A DNA stretch of 64,000 nucleotides from an uncultured Alphaproteobacteria bacterium. GTDB lineage: Bacteria; Pseudomonadota; Alphaproteobacteria; Rhodospirillales; Rhodospirillaceae. The stretch covers positions 1 through 64,000 of the forward strand of contig CACGTM010000002.1 of assembly GCA_902575965.1 (NCBI GenBank), given 5' to 3'. Position 1 is the first letter of the stretch; each line of letters begins with the position of its first letter. Positions 34,789 to 46,010 of this stretch are shown piece by piece. The position numbers and the translations under genes were made by a program. A model generated the notes under the pieces. The model had not been told where the DNA came from, searched no databases, and saw only the letters and a program-made list of their open reading frames with translations.

Positions 34789-35388
34789 TTGTTTAAAAAG
34801 ATTTTTAAATTAGTAACACCCAAGAGATTAGCCATAGCACTTATTTTTATCATAATAGTATACACCGGAAGTATTGGTTTTAAACAAAAGATAAATGTAG
34901 ATAATAATAAACCATTTGGTGGAAGCTTTGAATTAATTGATCATAACGGAAGTAGAATTACTGATGATTTTCTAAAGGGTAGCTTTACCTTAGTCTACTT
35001 TGGCTTCACCTACTGCACAGACATATGTCCTATAACTTTAGATATAATAGTCGAAGCAATTGACTCACTTCCAAATAAAAGTAAGGAGATGATTAAAGTA
35101 CTTTTTGTAACCCTGGACCCTCTTAGAGATGACTCAGAAACACTTGGTTCATACCTACTAAATTACCAACCATTCGTTACTGGAGCGACGGGTTCACCTA
35201 AAGAAGTTAAGGATGCTGCTGATAAATTTCTAGTGATTTATGAAAAGATTGATTTAGGAAATAATGATTACTCCATTGGTCACTCAGGTTATATATACCT
35301 AATGGATAAAAATGGTAATTACATTGATCATTTTAATTATGATATAAGCATTAAAGAACTTTATAAAAAATTGAATTCAATAATTTAA
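34789..35388 (+). CDS. SCO1/SenC-type copper chaperone
   Basis: A 199 aa membrane-anchored protein with a thioredoxin fold. The copper site is CTDIC in YFGFTYCTDICPITL, with the distal His in IGHSGYIYLMD. SCO proteins metallate the CuA centre of cytochrome c oxidase. The start is TTG 34789, with AAGGA eight bases upstream inside the ccmI end. Its place right after ccmI joins heme and copper assembly for the respiratory chain. Confidence 0.93.
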   Translation: MFKKIFKLVTPKRLAIALIFIIIVYTGSIGFKQKINVDNNKPFGGSFELIDHNGSRITDDFLKGSFTLVYFGFTYCTDICPITLDIIVEAIDSLPNKSKEMIKVLFVTLDPLRDDSETLGSYLLNYQPFVTGATGSPKEVKDAADKFLVIYEKIDLGNNDYSIGHSGYIYLMDKNGNYIDHFNYDISIKELYKKLNSII

Positions 35389-35406
35389 ATTTTATAGTTG
35401 TATAAT

Positions 35407-35844
35407 ATGACCAAATTTTGGAAAAAAAACTTTCACGAAATGACAGAAGAAGAATGGGAAAGCTTATGCGATCGATGCGGGAAATGCTGCTTGGTAAAAT
35501 TACAGGATGTAGATACTGATGAAATAATTTACACTTCAATTGCTTGTCAGCAATTTGACAATAACCTTTGTGAATGTAAAAATTATAAAACTAGAAAACT
35601 TCTTGTTCCTGATTGTGTAAAAATTACTCCTGATAATGTTAATGACCTACCTTGGTTACCGCCGACCTGTTCATATCTTTTGTTAGCAAATAATAAAGAC
35701 CTTCCTGAATGGCATCATCTATTAACAGGGAACACTGATGAAATGCATAGATTAAAAAAATCAATAAAGAATAAAGTGAACTATGCTGAAAAAGATACAG
35801 ATTATCAAGATTATATAATTGAAGACAAGTGGCATGAGATCTAG
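35407..35844 (+). CDS. YcgN family protein (UPF0260), cysteine cluster
   Basis: A 145 aa protein of UPF0260. Features: FWKKNFHEMTEEEWESLCD, then the CxxCgkCC-like DRCGKCCLVKLQDVDT, and later Cys in CQQFD, LCECKNYKTR and PDCVKI, eight cysteines in total that could hold a metal cluster. E. coli YcgN is uncharacterised. ATG 35407 is used; a TTG at 35398 is a less likely alternative. It lies 18 bp after sco1 and converges on pbp1a with a single base between stops. Confidence 0.9.
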   Translation: MTKFWKKNFHEMTEEEWESLCDRCGKCCLVKLQDVDTDEIIYTSIACQQFDNNLCECKNYKTRKLLVPDCVKITPDNVNDLPWLPPTCSYLLLANNKDLPEWHHLLTGNTDEMHRLKKSIKNKVNYAEKDTDYQDYIIEDKWHEI

Positions 35845-35845
35845 C

Positions 35846-37711
35846 TTAATTATTTTTCCCTTTACCCAAAATACGCTTTATAAAGTTTGAAAAGCCATTA
35901 ACTTTATCCTTTTTATCCCCCTCTAGCAGATCTTTCAAAGGATAAGGTTTATGTGCTCTAAGCATGACATCCTTCCATATTTTTGCAGGAACTGTACCCC
36001 CTGTGACGCCCTTCATGCCACTACCATCATCATTACCAACCCATACTCCCGATATAAAGTCAGATGAGTAACCAACAAACCATGCGTCCCGAAAGTTTTG
36101 GCTGGTTCCCGTCTTGGCAGCAACAGGCCTATCAATCCTAGCGAACCTTCCTGTTCCATCTATAACCGTCCTTTTTAGCATCTTATTAATTGACTTTAAG
36201 TGCGGAGCCAAAATAATAGAACCAAGGCCACTCCCCTCTCTCTTATAGATAATTTTTCTATTAGTATTTATTATTTCTTTTATACCGTAAGGGATAATTG
36301 CGTTACCTCCATTTGCAAAGGGTACATATGCACTTGTAAGCTCTAATAAACTTACTTCGGATGTTCCCAGTGCTAAACTAAGATCTTTCGTAAGGGGGGA
36401 TGTAATACCAAATCTCCTTGCTACTTCTATAATTGAATCAATTCCAACCTCACCAGCAACTCTAACTGCAACTGTGTTAATTGATTGGGATAACGCCTCT
36501 TCTAAAGTAACGGTACCCTTATAGTTATTAGAGAAATTTCTTGGTTTCCACCCATCTATATTTATTGGCTTATCTTCGACAATATCATTTGACAGCATAC
36601 CCGCTTCTAACGCTGATAAGTATACAAAGGGCTTAAAGGCTGAACCTGGCTGTCTCTTAGCATTAACAGCTCTGTTAAATTGACTCTTTGAATAGTCCCT
36701 TCCCCCAATCATTACTTTAACTGCACCGTCTCTAGACAAAACAATTAAAGCGGCCTGGTTTAATTTAAATTGACTTTTTAACACATTAGTTTTTTCTCGA
36801 ATAATTTTCTCACTATACAACTGTAAATTTTTATCTATTGTAGTAACAACTGTAAGGTCTTGATTTATTACTCCTAATGTATTTTGAAGTTGTTCGACAA
36901 TCCAATCTGTAAAGTATTTTCCAATATCCTCATCTCTCTCAAAAGATATTATTTCGGTATCACGCTCGATCACCTGAAGGTCTTTTTTAGATATATAGCC
37001 TGCGTCAACCATTGACATAAGAACTGTCTCAGTCCTCTTGCGAGCTGCATTAATATTTGTCTTTGGGTTGTATTTCGAAGGAGCTTTTACCAAACCTGCC
37101 AACATTGCTGATTGATATATTGATAATTTTTCTACAGGAATATCAAAATATTCTTTTGATGCTGAATCAACTCCGTAGGTACCCGAACCCAGGTAAACCC
37201 TATTTAAGTATAAGGATAATATCTGATCCTTTGTAAAATTTCTCTCTAGCCATATAGCCAGAAGAGCTTCTCTAATTTTTCTTGAAAAAGTTCTCTCAGA
37301 CGTTAAGAATAAATTTTTTGCAAGTTGTTGTGTTATAGTACTCCCACCCTGAACAATATATCCAGCTTTAAAATTTACATAGAATGCTCGTATCAGGGAT
37401 TTAAAGTCAATTCCAGGGTGAGAATAAAACCTTCTATCTTCTATTGCAAGAATTGCGGCATGTAGAGAAGATGGAAGATTACCTACTCCAACAAATTTTC
37501 CATATGGCGAACCTATTTCTCTAATCTTATTATATTCTGAATCTAAAATAGTTATTGTTGGTTTTCTTTTTGTTGATTCAACAGAAAAGTCAATCTCTGG
37601 CAGGGTATAGTAAAAATAAAAAATTACACCTATGATTAAAAGAAACACCCATATAAATATCGATAAAAGATTTGAAAAAAAATACCACGTTTTAAACTTA
37701 GGCTTCTTCAT
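35846..37711 (-). CDS. Class A penicillin-binding protein (PBP1a type)
   Basis: A 621 aa bifunctional peptidoglycan synthase. One N-terminal membrane anchor; the glycosyltransferase domain has EDRRFYSHPGID with the catalytic Glu and GGSTITQQLAKNLFL; the transpeptidase domain has the active-site SAFK in RQPGSAFKPFVYL, SQS-type SIN in LSQSINTVAVR, and KTGTS. It is shorter than E. coli PBP1a (850 aa) and lacks its inserted domains, like several alphaproteobacterial enzymes. It lies 44 bp downstream of gyrB on the same strand. Confidence 0.93.
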   Translation of the reverse strand: MKKPKFKTWYFFSNLLSIFIWVFLLIIGVIFYFYYTLPEIDFSVESTKRKPTITILDSEYNKIREIGSPYGKFVGVGNLPSSLHAAILAIEDRRFYSHPGIDFKSLIRAFYVNFKAGYIVQGGSTITQQLAKNLFLTSERTFSRKIREALLAIWLERNFTKDQILSLYLNRVYLGSGTYGVDSASKEYFDIPVEKLSIYQSAMLAGLVKAPSKYNPKTNINAARKRTETVLMSMVDAGYISKKDLQVIERDTEIISFERDEDIGKYFTDWIVEQLQNTLGVINQDLTVVTTIDKNLQLYSEKIIREKTNVLKSQFKLNQAALIVLSRDGAVKVMIGGRDYSKSQFNRAVNAKRQPGSAFKPFVYLSALEAGMLSNDIVEDKPINIDGWKPRNFSNNYKGTVTLEEALSQSINTVAVRVAGEVGIDSIIEVARRFGITSPLTKDLSLALGTSEVSLLELTSAYVPFANGGNAIIPYGIKEIINTNRKIIYKREGSGLGSIILAPHLKSINKMLKRTVIDGTGRFARIDRPVAAKTGTSQNFRDAWFVGYSSDFISGVWVGNDDGSGMKGVTGGTVPAKIWKDVMLRAHKPYPLKDLLEGDKKDKVNGFSNFIKRILGKGKNN

Positions 37712-37755
37712 TAAAATTTATTTTTTCAAATTATTTTCTTTAAGGGTTTTAATTT

Positions 37756-40236
<2,481 letters not shown>

Positions 40237-40267
40237 TTAACTTGATTCTCTCACAAATCAAATAAAC

Positions 40268-41458
40268 TTAGGATAATGATAAAGATATCATAGATTTGTC
40301 GACAGTGAAATATTGCACTTTATCTCCGAGACTAGAAAAGATATTTTTATCAGTACCTGTTATCCAAACTTGAGTATTTGTCTGAAAGAGACGATCGAAT
40401 AAAAAACTTCTTCTTCCCTCATCTAAGTGAGCCACTACTTCATCAAGTAGAAGTATTCTGGTAATATTTTTTTTAAATGGCAACAATGAAAGATTCGCTA
40501 GTATTATCGAGACTAATAGAGCCTTTTGTTCTCCAGTAGAACATTCAGAAGCTACCCTCCCATTATCTTTCATTACTACCTTGAGGTCCGAACGATTCGG
40601 CCCCTCCGTGCTAGATAAATCGCCTCTTTTGGAGACATTTAGCCTTTTTTCCTCAAGATTCTCTCGAAATAACTCTTCTGCCTCTATTGCGGGCCTATCA
40701 GCGAGAAGAGTGTCTATTTCCCCAACCATTGATAAAGTTGGTATTGGAAAAGGGCCTTGATACTCGCAAATAGATTTATTCATCCGGTTTAAAAAGTCTA
40801 TTCTTGCTGCAGATATAGATACCCCATATCTACAAAGAACATCTTCAAGAGCTTCATGCCACTTCTCATCATACATTCCATCTCGAAAAAGCTTCATCCT
40901 TTGCCTGTTTGCTCGATCAAAAGCAGCACATCTTCCGGCATGGCCAGGGTCTATAACAGACACCATCCTGTCAAGAAACTTTCTTCTATCTGATGGTGAT
41001 TCTATAAATAGATTGTCCATCTGAGGTGTTAGCCAAAGCACGCTTATATGCTCTGCAAAATAGCTTAAAGAAATACCTCCTCGACCATTTATATTTGCCT
41101 TTCTTTTTTCATTAGAGAGCGGGTCATAACTTGTTCCCAAATTAGTTATTTCATTACCATATTTAAGGCTAGCAGCTACCGCCCATGAATCTCCATGTTC
41201 TTCATCCACATCTCTTGAACCAATTTCAGAAAGCTTTGAATTTCTTAAGCCTGACCCCCTAGCTAATAAGGAGATGGCTTCAAGTATATTTGTTTTTCCT
41301 GCACCATTATCACCAGTTATAACTAAAGACCTTGAGTCAAGAACAAGCCTTAGCTCTTTGTAATTTCTAAAATTAGTGAGTGTTAATTTAACAATACCGT
41401 TTGGTTGTTTTACTTTTTCATGAAATTTTTTAATTTTAGAATTCTCTCGATGGATCAA
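40268..41458 (-). CDS. recF: RecF, DNA replication and repair protein
   Basis: A 396 aa SMC-like ATPase. Walker A is GDNGAGKTNILEAI, the ABC signature is STGEQKALLVSI, and Walker B is ILLLDEVVAHLDEGRR. RecF loads RecA at gaps with RecO/R. The start appears to be TTG 41458, overlapping the dnaN TGA; no ATG lies before the conserved KLTLTNFRNY. The first codons carry a 17 bp sequence repeated exactly near the dnaA start. Confidence 0.95.
   Translation of the reverse strand: MIHRENSKIKKFHEKVKQPNGIVKLTLTNFRNYKELRLVLDSRSLVITGDNGAGKTNILEAISLLARGSGLRNSKLSEIGSRDVDEEHGDSWAVAASLKYGNEITNLGTSYDPLSNEKRKANINGRGGISLSYFAEHISVLWLTPQMDNLFIESPSDRRKFLDRMVSVIDPGHAGRCAAFDRANRQRMKLFRDGMYDEKWHEALEDVLCRYGVSISAARIDFLNRMNKSICEYQGPFPIPTLSMVGEIDTLLADRPAIEAEELFRENLEEKRLNVSKRGDLSSTEGPNRSDLKVVMKDNGRVASECSTGEQKALLVSIILANLSLLPFKKNITRILLLDEVVAHLDEGRRSFLFDRLFQTNTQVWITGTDKNIFSSLGDKVQYFTVDKSMISLSLS
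41435..41451. repeat. 17 bp direct repeat, copy in recF start region
   Basis: TTTAGAATTCTCTCGAT (plus strand) occurs here and again, identically and in the same orientation, at 44019-44035. In both genes it encodes RENSK in frame, at codons 4-8 of recF and 3-7 of dnaA. Confidence 0.7.
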
Positions 41459-42567
41459 ACTCTCATTGGCATTAAAACGTAGGTAGAACTCCCATCTGAG
41501 GAGTCGTTTACTATTGTGGGTGCATCGGGTCCAGACATATTAAACCTGACTGCTTCACCTTCAATTTGGTGCATGATATCAAGTAAATATCGTGAGTTAA
41601 ATCCTATTTCAAAAGATTCAGAATCATAACTTGCCTCAAGCTCCTCAGACGCACTCCCGTTTTCTGGGCTTGAGGCTGATAATACAACTAAACTTTTACC
41701 AAAATTTAATTTTATAGATCTGGATTTTTCTGCACTTATTGCAGAAACCCTATCGACGGCATTTGAAAATGCCTTAGCATCTACTTCAAGGAGCTTATTA
41801 TTTTCCGTAGGTATCACCCTATCGTATTCAGGAAATTCACCGTCAATTAACTTTGACGTCAGAAGAATACTTTCCATAGAAAAACGTATTTTAGTATCAG
41901 AAAGCTCAATCTTCAATTCACCAGAAAATTCATCTATAAGTTTTCTTAGTTCAGAAACTGCTTTTCTAGGAATAATTATACCAGGCATATTATGTGCACC
42001 CTCTGGAAGAGCCATTTCAGAAAGTGCAAGTCGATGACCATCCGTTGCAACAACTCTTAGAACTTCAGCGCCCTCATGGTTTAGAGAATGTAAATAAATT
42101 CCATTTAAGTAATATCTAGTTTCCTCGGTAGAAATAGCAAATCTTGTCTTATCAATTAAAGATGAAAGATCTGACGATGATATCACAAAGGTATTTACAA
42201 AATCTCCTGGGGTTAGAGAAGGAAAATCATCTGGGGGTAGGCAAGAAAGCTTGAAAGAGGATCTTCCAGAGTTAAGACGAAGCTGGTTATCATCAAAAAT
42301 CATCTCTACCTGAGCACCCTCAGGAAGTTTTCTAACTATATCGTAAAGGGTATGAGCTGAGGCTGTTACATTCCCATCCTGAAGAACATTTGCCGATGTT
42401 TGTTCAACCACCTCGATATCCATATCAGTTGCACTTAATTTGATATGATCAATCGATGCATCAATTCTTACATTTGACAAAATTGGAATTGTGGTTCTTC
42501 TCTCAACTACACTTTGAACGTGATTGAGTGACTTTAATAAATTTGCTCTATCAATGATAAGATTCAT
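41455..42567 (-). CDS. dnaN: DNA polymerase III beta clamp
   Basis: A 370 aa sliding clamp with three repeated domains. Typical motifs: MNLIIDRANLLKSLNHVQSVVERR at the N-terminus (split: ANLLKSLNHVQ, VVERRTTIPILSN), ATDMDIEV, ATDGHRLA in domain 2, GEFPEYDRVIP, and the C-terminal YVLMPMRV that ends the clamp. It tethers polymerase III to DNA. It lies 92 bp after dnaA and overlaps recF. Confidence 0.98.
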   Translation of the reverse strand: MNLIIDRANLLKSLNHVQSVVERRTTIPILSNVRIDASIDHIKLSATDMDIEVVEQTSANVLQDGNVTASAHTLYDIVRKLPEGAQVEMIFDDNQLRLNSGRSSFKLSCLPPDDFPSLTPGDFVNTFVISSSDLSSLIDKTRFAISTEETRYYLNGIYLHSLNHEGAEVLRVVATDGHRLALSEMALPEGAHNMPGIIIPRKAVSELRKLIDEFSGELKIELSDTKIRFSMESILLTSKLIDGEFPEYDRVIPTENNKLLEVDAKAFSNAVDRVSAISAEKSRSIKLNFGKSLVVLSASSPENGSASEELEASYDSESFEIGFNSRYLLDIMHQIEGEAVRFNMSGPDAPTIVNDSSDGSSTYVLMPMRV

Positions 42568-42659
42568 AAAAAATACAACTCATTAAATATTATCCAGCTA
42601 TTCTAGCATATTAAAATTTTACAAATAAGCAATAAGTTAAAGAATAAAGATTTTAATAA

Positions 42660-44039
42660 TTAACTCTCTAGCATTCTTGTTAATAATTCAACGTCTTCTG
42701 AAAAACTAACATCCGCCTTCATAAGCTCCTCTACCTTCCTGACTGCATGGATTACAGTTGTATGATCCCTGCCGCCAAAAGCCCTCCCTATCTCGGGAAG
42801 AGATCTGGATGTAAGCTGTTTGGCCAAATACATGGCAATTTGTCTCGGTCGAGCAACGGTTCTTGCCCGCCTTGCAGAACTCATGTCTGATAATCTTATC
42901 TGGAAATGATCTGCAACTTGCTTCTGAATTGACTCTATTGTGAGGCGCCTTTCATGGGATTTTAACAAGTCATGCAAAAGAGAATGAGCAAGCTCAAGTG
43001 TAATATCACCCCCAACTAACTGAACATTAGCAGTTAATCTTGTTAAAGCACCCTCAAGCTCTCGCACATTTGAAGTAATTCTATGAGCTAAAAATTCTTT
43101 AACCTTTCTTGGGACCTTGACACCTAAATTTTCAGCTTTTGCATCCAAAATACCCAAACGTAATTCAAAAGTTGTTGGATGAAGGTCTGCAACTAGACCT
43201 GAAGATAGCCTTGACCTTAATCTGCCTCCAATTTCTTCAAGGTCGGAAGGAGACTTATCGGCAGATATTACAATTTGTCTTCCTTGGTCAACCAACGCAT
43301 TAAATGTATGAAAAAATTCTTCCTGCGTAGAATCTTTTCCAGAAATAAACTGAACATCGTCTATCATCAAAACATCCGCGGATCTGAACTGTTCCTTAAA
43401 GGAAACAGTATCTTTATTTCTTAAAGCTCTTATAAAGCTATACATAAATTTTTCTGCAGAGAGATAAACTACTCTTCTATTTGGAGATCTTAATTTTATC
43501 CTCCAAGCGATTGCATGCATAAGATGTGTCTTACCTAAACCAACCCCACCATACAAAAAAAGAGGATTGAAACTTACCTTATCAGAGTCTGCTACTCGTT
43601 GAGCTGCTGCGTAGGCAAATTCATTTGGTTTGCCAACAACAAATTCCTCAAATGTATATCTTTTATCAAGGGGAGCAGATAATGCATCCTGAATACTTAC
43701 TTGTTTGCCACTAAATTGTTGATCATAATTTGACTCTCTGTTTTTTGAAGTTAAGTCACGATCACCTAATTTATTTGCATCAACATCAATTCTTACACGC
43801 CTTACCTTAGGGTTTTCTCCAGCCCACAAGGTTCTAATTCTCTCAGCATAATGTGTTAAAACCCAATCACGCATAAACCTAGTCGGGACACTCAATCTTA
43901 CTGACTCATTGTCTAAGCTATCAAAGGCTATTGGTCTTACCCAACTCTTGTATGCTGAGTCACCAAACTCCCTTTTTAATCTAAGTTTGACCCTATCCCA
44001 CTCTCTCATTCCTGGAGGTTTAGAATTCTCTCGATCCAC
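42660..44039 (-). CDS. dnaA: DnaA, chromosomal replication initiator
   Basis: A 459 aa initiator. Domain I holds WDRVKLRLKREFGDSAYKSWV; domain III has Walker A GGVGLGKTHLMHAI and Walker B VLMIDDVQFISGK; domain IV has the DnaA-box-binding signature GRDHTTVIHAVRK. The start is GTG 44039. It opens the minus-strand block dnaA-dnaN-recF-gyrB; upstream is a 394 bp A+T-rich gap, a candidate origin. Confidence 0.98.
   Translation of the reverse strand: MDRENSKPPGMREWDRVKLRLKREFGDSAYKSWVRPIAFDSLDNESVRLSVPTRFMRDWVLTHYAERIRTLWAGENPKVRRVRIDVDANKLGDRDLTSKNRESNYDQQFSGKQVSIQDALSAPLDKRYTFEEFVVGKPNEFAYAAAQRVADSDKVSFNPLFLYGGVGLGKTHLMHAIAWRIKLRSPNRRVVYLSAEKFMYSFIRALRNKDTVSFKEQFRSADVLMIDDVQFISGKDSTQEEFFHTFNALVDQGRQIVISADKSPSDLEEIGGRLRSRLSSGLVADLHPTTFELRLGILDAKAENLGVKVPRKVKEFLAHRITSNVRELEGALTRLTANVQLVGGDITLELAHSLLHDLLKSHERRLTIESIQKQVADHFQIRLSDMSSARRARTVARPRQIAMYLAKQLTSRSLPEIGRAFGGRDHTTVIHAVRKVEELMKADVSFSEDVELLTRMLES
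44019..44035. repeat. 17 bp direct repeat, copy in dnaA start region
   Basis: Second exact copy of TTTAGAATTCTCTCGAT (first at 41435-41451). It contains the 8 bp palindrome AGAATTCT and lies directly after the GTG start of dnaA. See the recF copy for the shared reading frame. Confidence 0.7.
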
Positions 44040-44433
44040 TTTATTCCCTTAGCCCAAAAGATTTAATAAAAATCAAAACTAAACAGTTCTAAAAACTAAT
44101 ATTATGAGTAAAATTAAAAACCCTTAAAAAATAATATTTATTTAGAAATCTATTGAGAATAGATGATTATTAAAATTGTAATTAAAAAAGCATTCCTGAA
44201 TGCACACTTTATCCTTACAAAAATTAAAGACAAGTTGAAAGTTAGCTTGACTCTTTTATTCAGAAATACAAGGGCACGAGTCTTTGAATGGAAATGAGTG
44301 GTTTTTTTATATATTTTTTTTAGATATACTTTTAAAATAAGGACTTAACAAAATTGAAAAAAAAATGTCAGTAATAAAAATTATTTTAAGAAAAAAAAAT
44401 CTTTTCATCAAACAAACAAAAAATAGTCAAAAA
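44040..44433. other. A+T-rich gap upstream of dnaA, candidate replication origin
   Basis: There is no gene in this 394 bp stretch between dnaA and rpsT, only A/T-rich runs. One 8-of-9 match to the DnaA box TTATNCACA occurs (TTATTCAGA, 44256-44264) and one weaker 7-of-9 (TTATCCTTA, 44209-44217). Two inverted repeats are visible: TCTATT-GAG-AATAGA (44149-44163) and GCATTC-CT-GAATGC (44190-44203). It also must carry the dnaA promoter. Genes to the left run mostly minus and to the right, from ubiE, mostly plus, as around an origin. Proof of origin function is lacking, and many alphaproteobacteria use an origin near hemE instead. Confidence 0.4.
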
Positions 44434-44700
44434 TTATACTGAAATAGATTTAATTCTGGCATTTAGCCTTGAGATTTTTCGTGATGCTGTGTTGGAATGA
44501 AAAATACCCCGAGTCTTTCCCTTCATAATCTCAGGCATTGCCTCCCTAAAGGCCTTATTTGCTGCCTCTAAGTCCTTAGAATCGATAGCAGCATCAACTT
44601 TCTTAACAATCGTCTTGATTCGATTAAGGCGAGAGTGATTTATGTGAAATCTTTTCTGATTTCGACGGATTCGTTTTTTCGCTGAATTGTGATTAGCCAT
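44434..44700 (-). CDS. rpsT: 30S ribosomal protein S20
   Basis: An 88 aa S20, starting [17 protein letters not shown], with the usual Lys/Arg-rich helices and ending in [10 protein letters not shown]20 binds 16S rRNA during small-subunit assembly. The start is ATG 44700, with GGAA upstream; a reading from 44766 would add 22 residues absent from the family. Its place next to dnaA is conserved in alphaproteobacteria. Confidence 0.97.
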   Translation of the reverse strand: MANHNSAKKRIRRNQKRFHINHSRLNRIKTIVKKVDAAIDSKDLEAANKAFREAMPEIMKGKTRGIFHSNTASRKISRLNARIKSISV

Positions 44701-44798
44701 CTTATTTCCAAAATTATTATAATTTCTAGGTTTTGGCGTTATAGTTAAGCAAATTAACTTCGTCAAGAGGTTACGGATAAACTTCAGATGATAGAAAG

Positions 44799-45575
44799 TT
44801 ACCTGTTTTTGAAGTTTGGCTGTCTTTTTTCAATAAATGCAGACATTCCCTCCTTTTGGTCTTCTAAAGCAAAAGTTGAATGAAACATTCTTCTCTCAAA
44901 AAGTAAGCCCTCTTCCAAGCTAGACTCGTAAGACCTATTTACAGTCTCTTTCGCCAATAAAATTGCTGGGAGGGACATTTGAGAAATTTTATCAGCTACT
45001 TTCGTAGCCTCTTCAATAAGTTTATCAAGTGGCACTACCCTCGAAACCAGCCCTGTTGCTTCCGCCTCAGAAGCATCCATTGTTCTCCCTGTGAGTATCA
45101 TTTCCATCGCCTTAGATTTTCCAATAATACGTGTCAACCTCTGTGTGCCACCAGAGCCAGGGATTATACCGAGAGTAATTTCTGGTTGGCCAAATTTTGC
45201 ATTTTCTGCAGCTATAATGATATCACACATCATAGCGACCTCACATCCTCCACCTAGAGCATAACCCGCTACTGCTGCAATTTTTGGTTTTCTTGATGTC
45301 GTAATTTTTTCCCACCCCTCAGTAATAAAATCTTCCAGATAGCATTCTACAAAAGATTTTTTAGACATTTCTTTAATGTCAGCCCCAGCAGCAAAAGCCC
45401 TATCATTTCCAGTTATTATTACAACTTTTATGGAACTATCATTATCAAACGATGTTAAAGCATCTCCAAGGTCTTGGATTAAACCAGCTGATAGGGCATT
45501 AAGAGCTTTTTGCCTGTTTAAAGTTATAAAGCCTACATGATTTTTTGCTTCAACTAATATATTTTCATATGCCAT
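44799..45575 (-). CDS. Enoyl-CoA hydratase
   Basis: A 258 aa crotonase-fold enzyme. The oxyanion-hole motif [11 protein letters not shown], the second hole [15 protein letters not shown], and both catalytic Glu residues in [20 protein letters not shown] are present, so hydratase activity is likely, acting on trans-2-enoyl-CoA in fatty acid or amino acid breakdown. It lies between rpsT and the mutM-linked exported protein gene, its usual alphaproteobacterial neighbourhood. Confidence 0.93.
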   Translation of the reverse strand: MAYENILVEAKNHVGFITLNRQKALNALSAGLIQDLGDALTSFDNDSSIKVVIITGNDRAFAAGADIKEMSKKSFVECYLEDFITEGWEKITTSRKPKIAAVAGYALGGGCEVAMMCDIIIAAENAKFGQPEITLGIIPGSGGTQRLTRIIGKSKAMEMILTGRTMDASEAEATGLVSRVVPLDKLIEEATKVADKISQMSLPAILLAKETVNRSYESSLEEGLLFERRMFHSTFALEDQKEGMSAFIEKRQPNFKNR

Positions 45576-45599
45576 ATGTTTTTCCTGAATGATTTAAAT

Positions 45600-46010
45600 T
45601 TATTGATTAATTTTATCTAAATTTTGAGAAGGGCGGACTGAAAAATAAACACCCAACTCTCCGTCTTTTAAATCCTCAATTTCTACTCTTAAATACTCAC
45701 CATCTCTAAAAAACTTTAATCTATCCAATTCCTTCCAACCCAACTCACGTAAGGTCTCACTGTAAAAATTAGTAACTTCATCCTCTTTAATTTTTCCCTT
45801 GGCAAAGGCATGAATAATACGGCCGTAGGGGGTATCAAACAGAAAACACTTTTCATCAACCTGAGCAAGCTTATTCATCAGAGGAATGTTTTGAAAACCG
45901 TATACATTGATTTCATCAGATAATATATGCTCGGGATGAAATAAGGATAAATGAAAAGTAAAAACGAAAATAATATATCTAAAATATATTATCTTTGACA
46001 GATCGGACAA
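45600..46010 (-). CDS. Small predicted exported protein overlapping mutM
   Basis: I do not recognise a named family. Starting at TTG 46010 gives 136 aa with a short basic N-terminus and a hydrophobic stretch (IIYFRYIIFVFTFHLSL), probably a signal peptide, then a domain with TPYGRIIHAFAKGKIKEDEV, FYSETLRELGWKE and FRDGEYLRVEIED. The layout suggests a small periplasmic alpha/beta domain, and similar proteins beside mutM occur in alphaproteobacteria as far as I recall. It overlaps the mutM end by 22 bp. A reading from 46109 is open but overlaps mutM by 120 bp and hides the signal peptide. Confidence 0.65.
   Translation of the reverse strand: MSDLSKIIYFRYIIFVFTFHLSLFHPEHILSDEINVYGFQNIPLMNKLAQVDEKCFLFDTPYGRIIHAFAKGKIKEDEVTNFYSETLRELGWKELDRLKFFRDGEYLRVEIEDLKDGELGVYFSVRPSQNLDKINQ

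Noticed and set aside
44209-44217. TTATCCTTA as a DnaA box
   Set aside because: Two mismatches to TTATNCACA; in such A+T-rich sequence this is expected by chance.
44701-44766. 22-residue extension of ribosomal protein S20
   Set aside because: S20 begins [10 protein letters not shown]; the extension has no counterpart.
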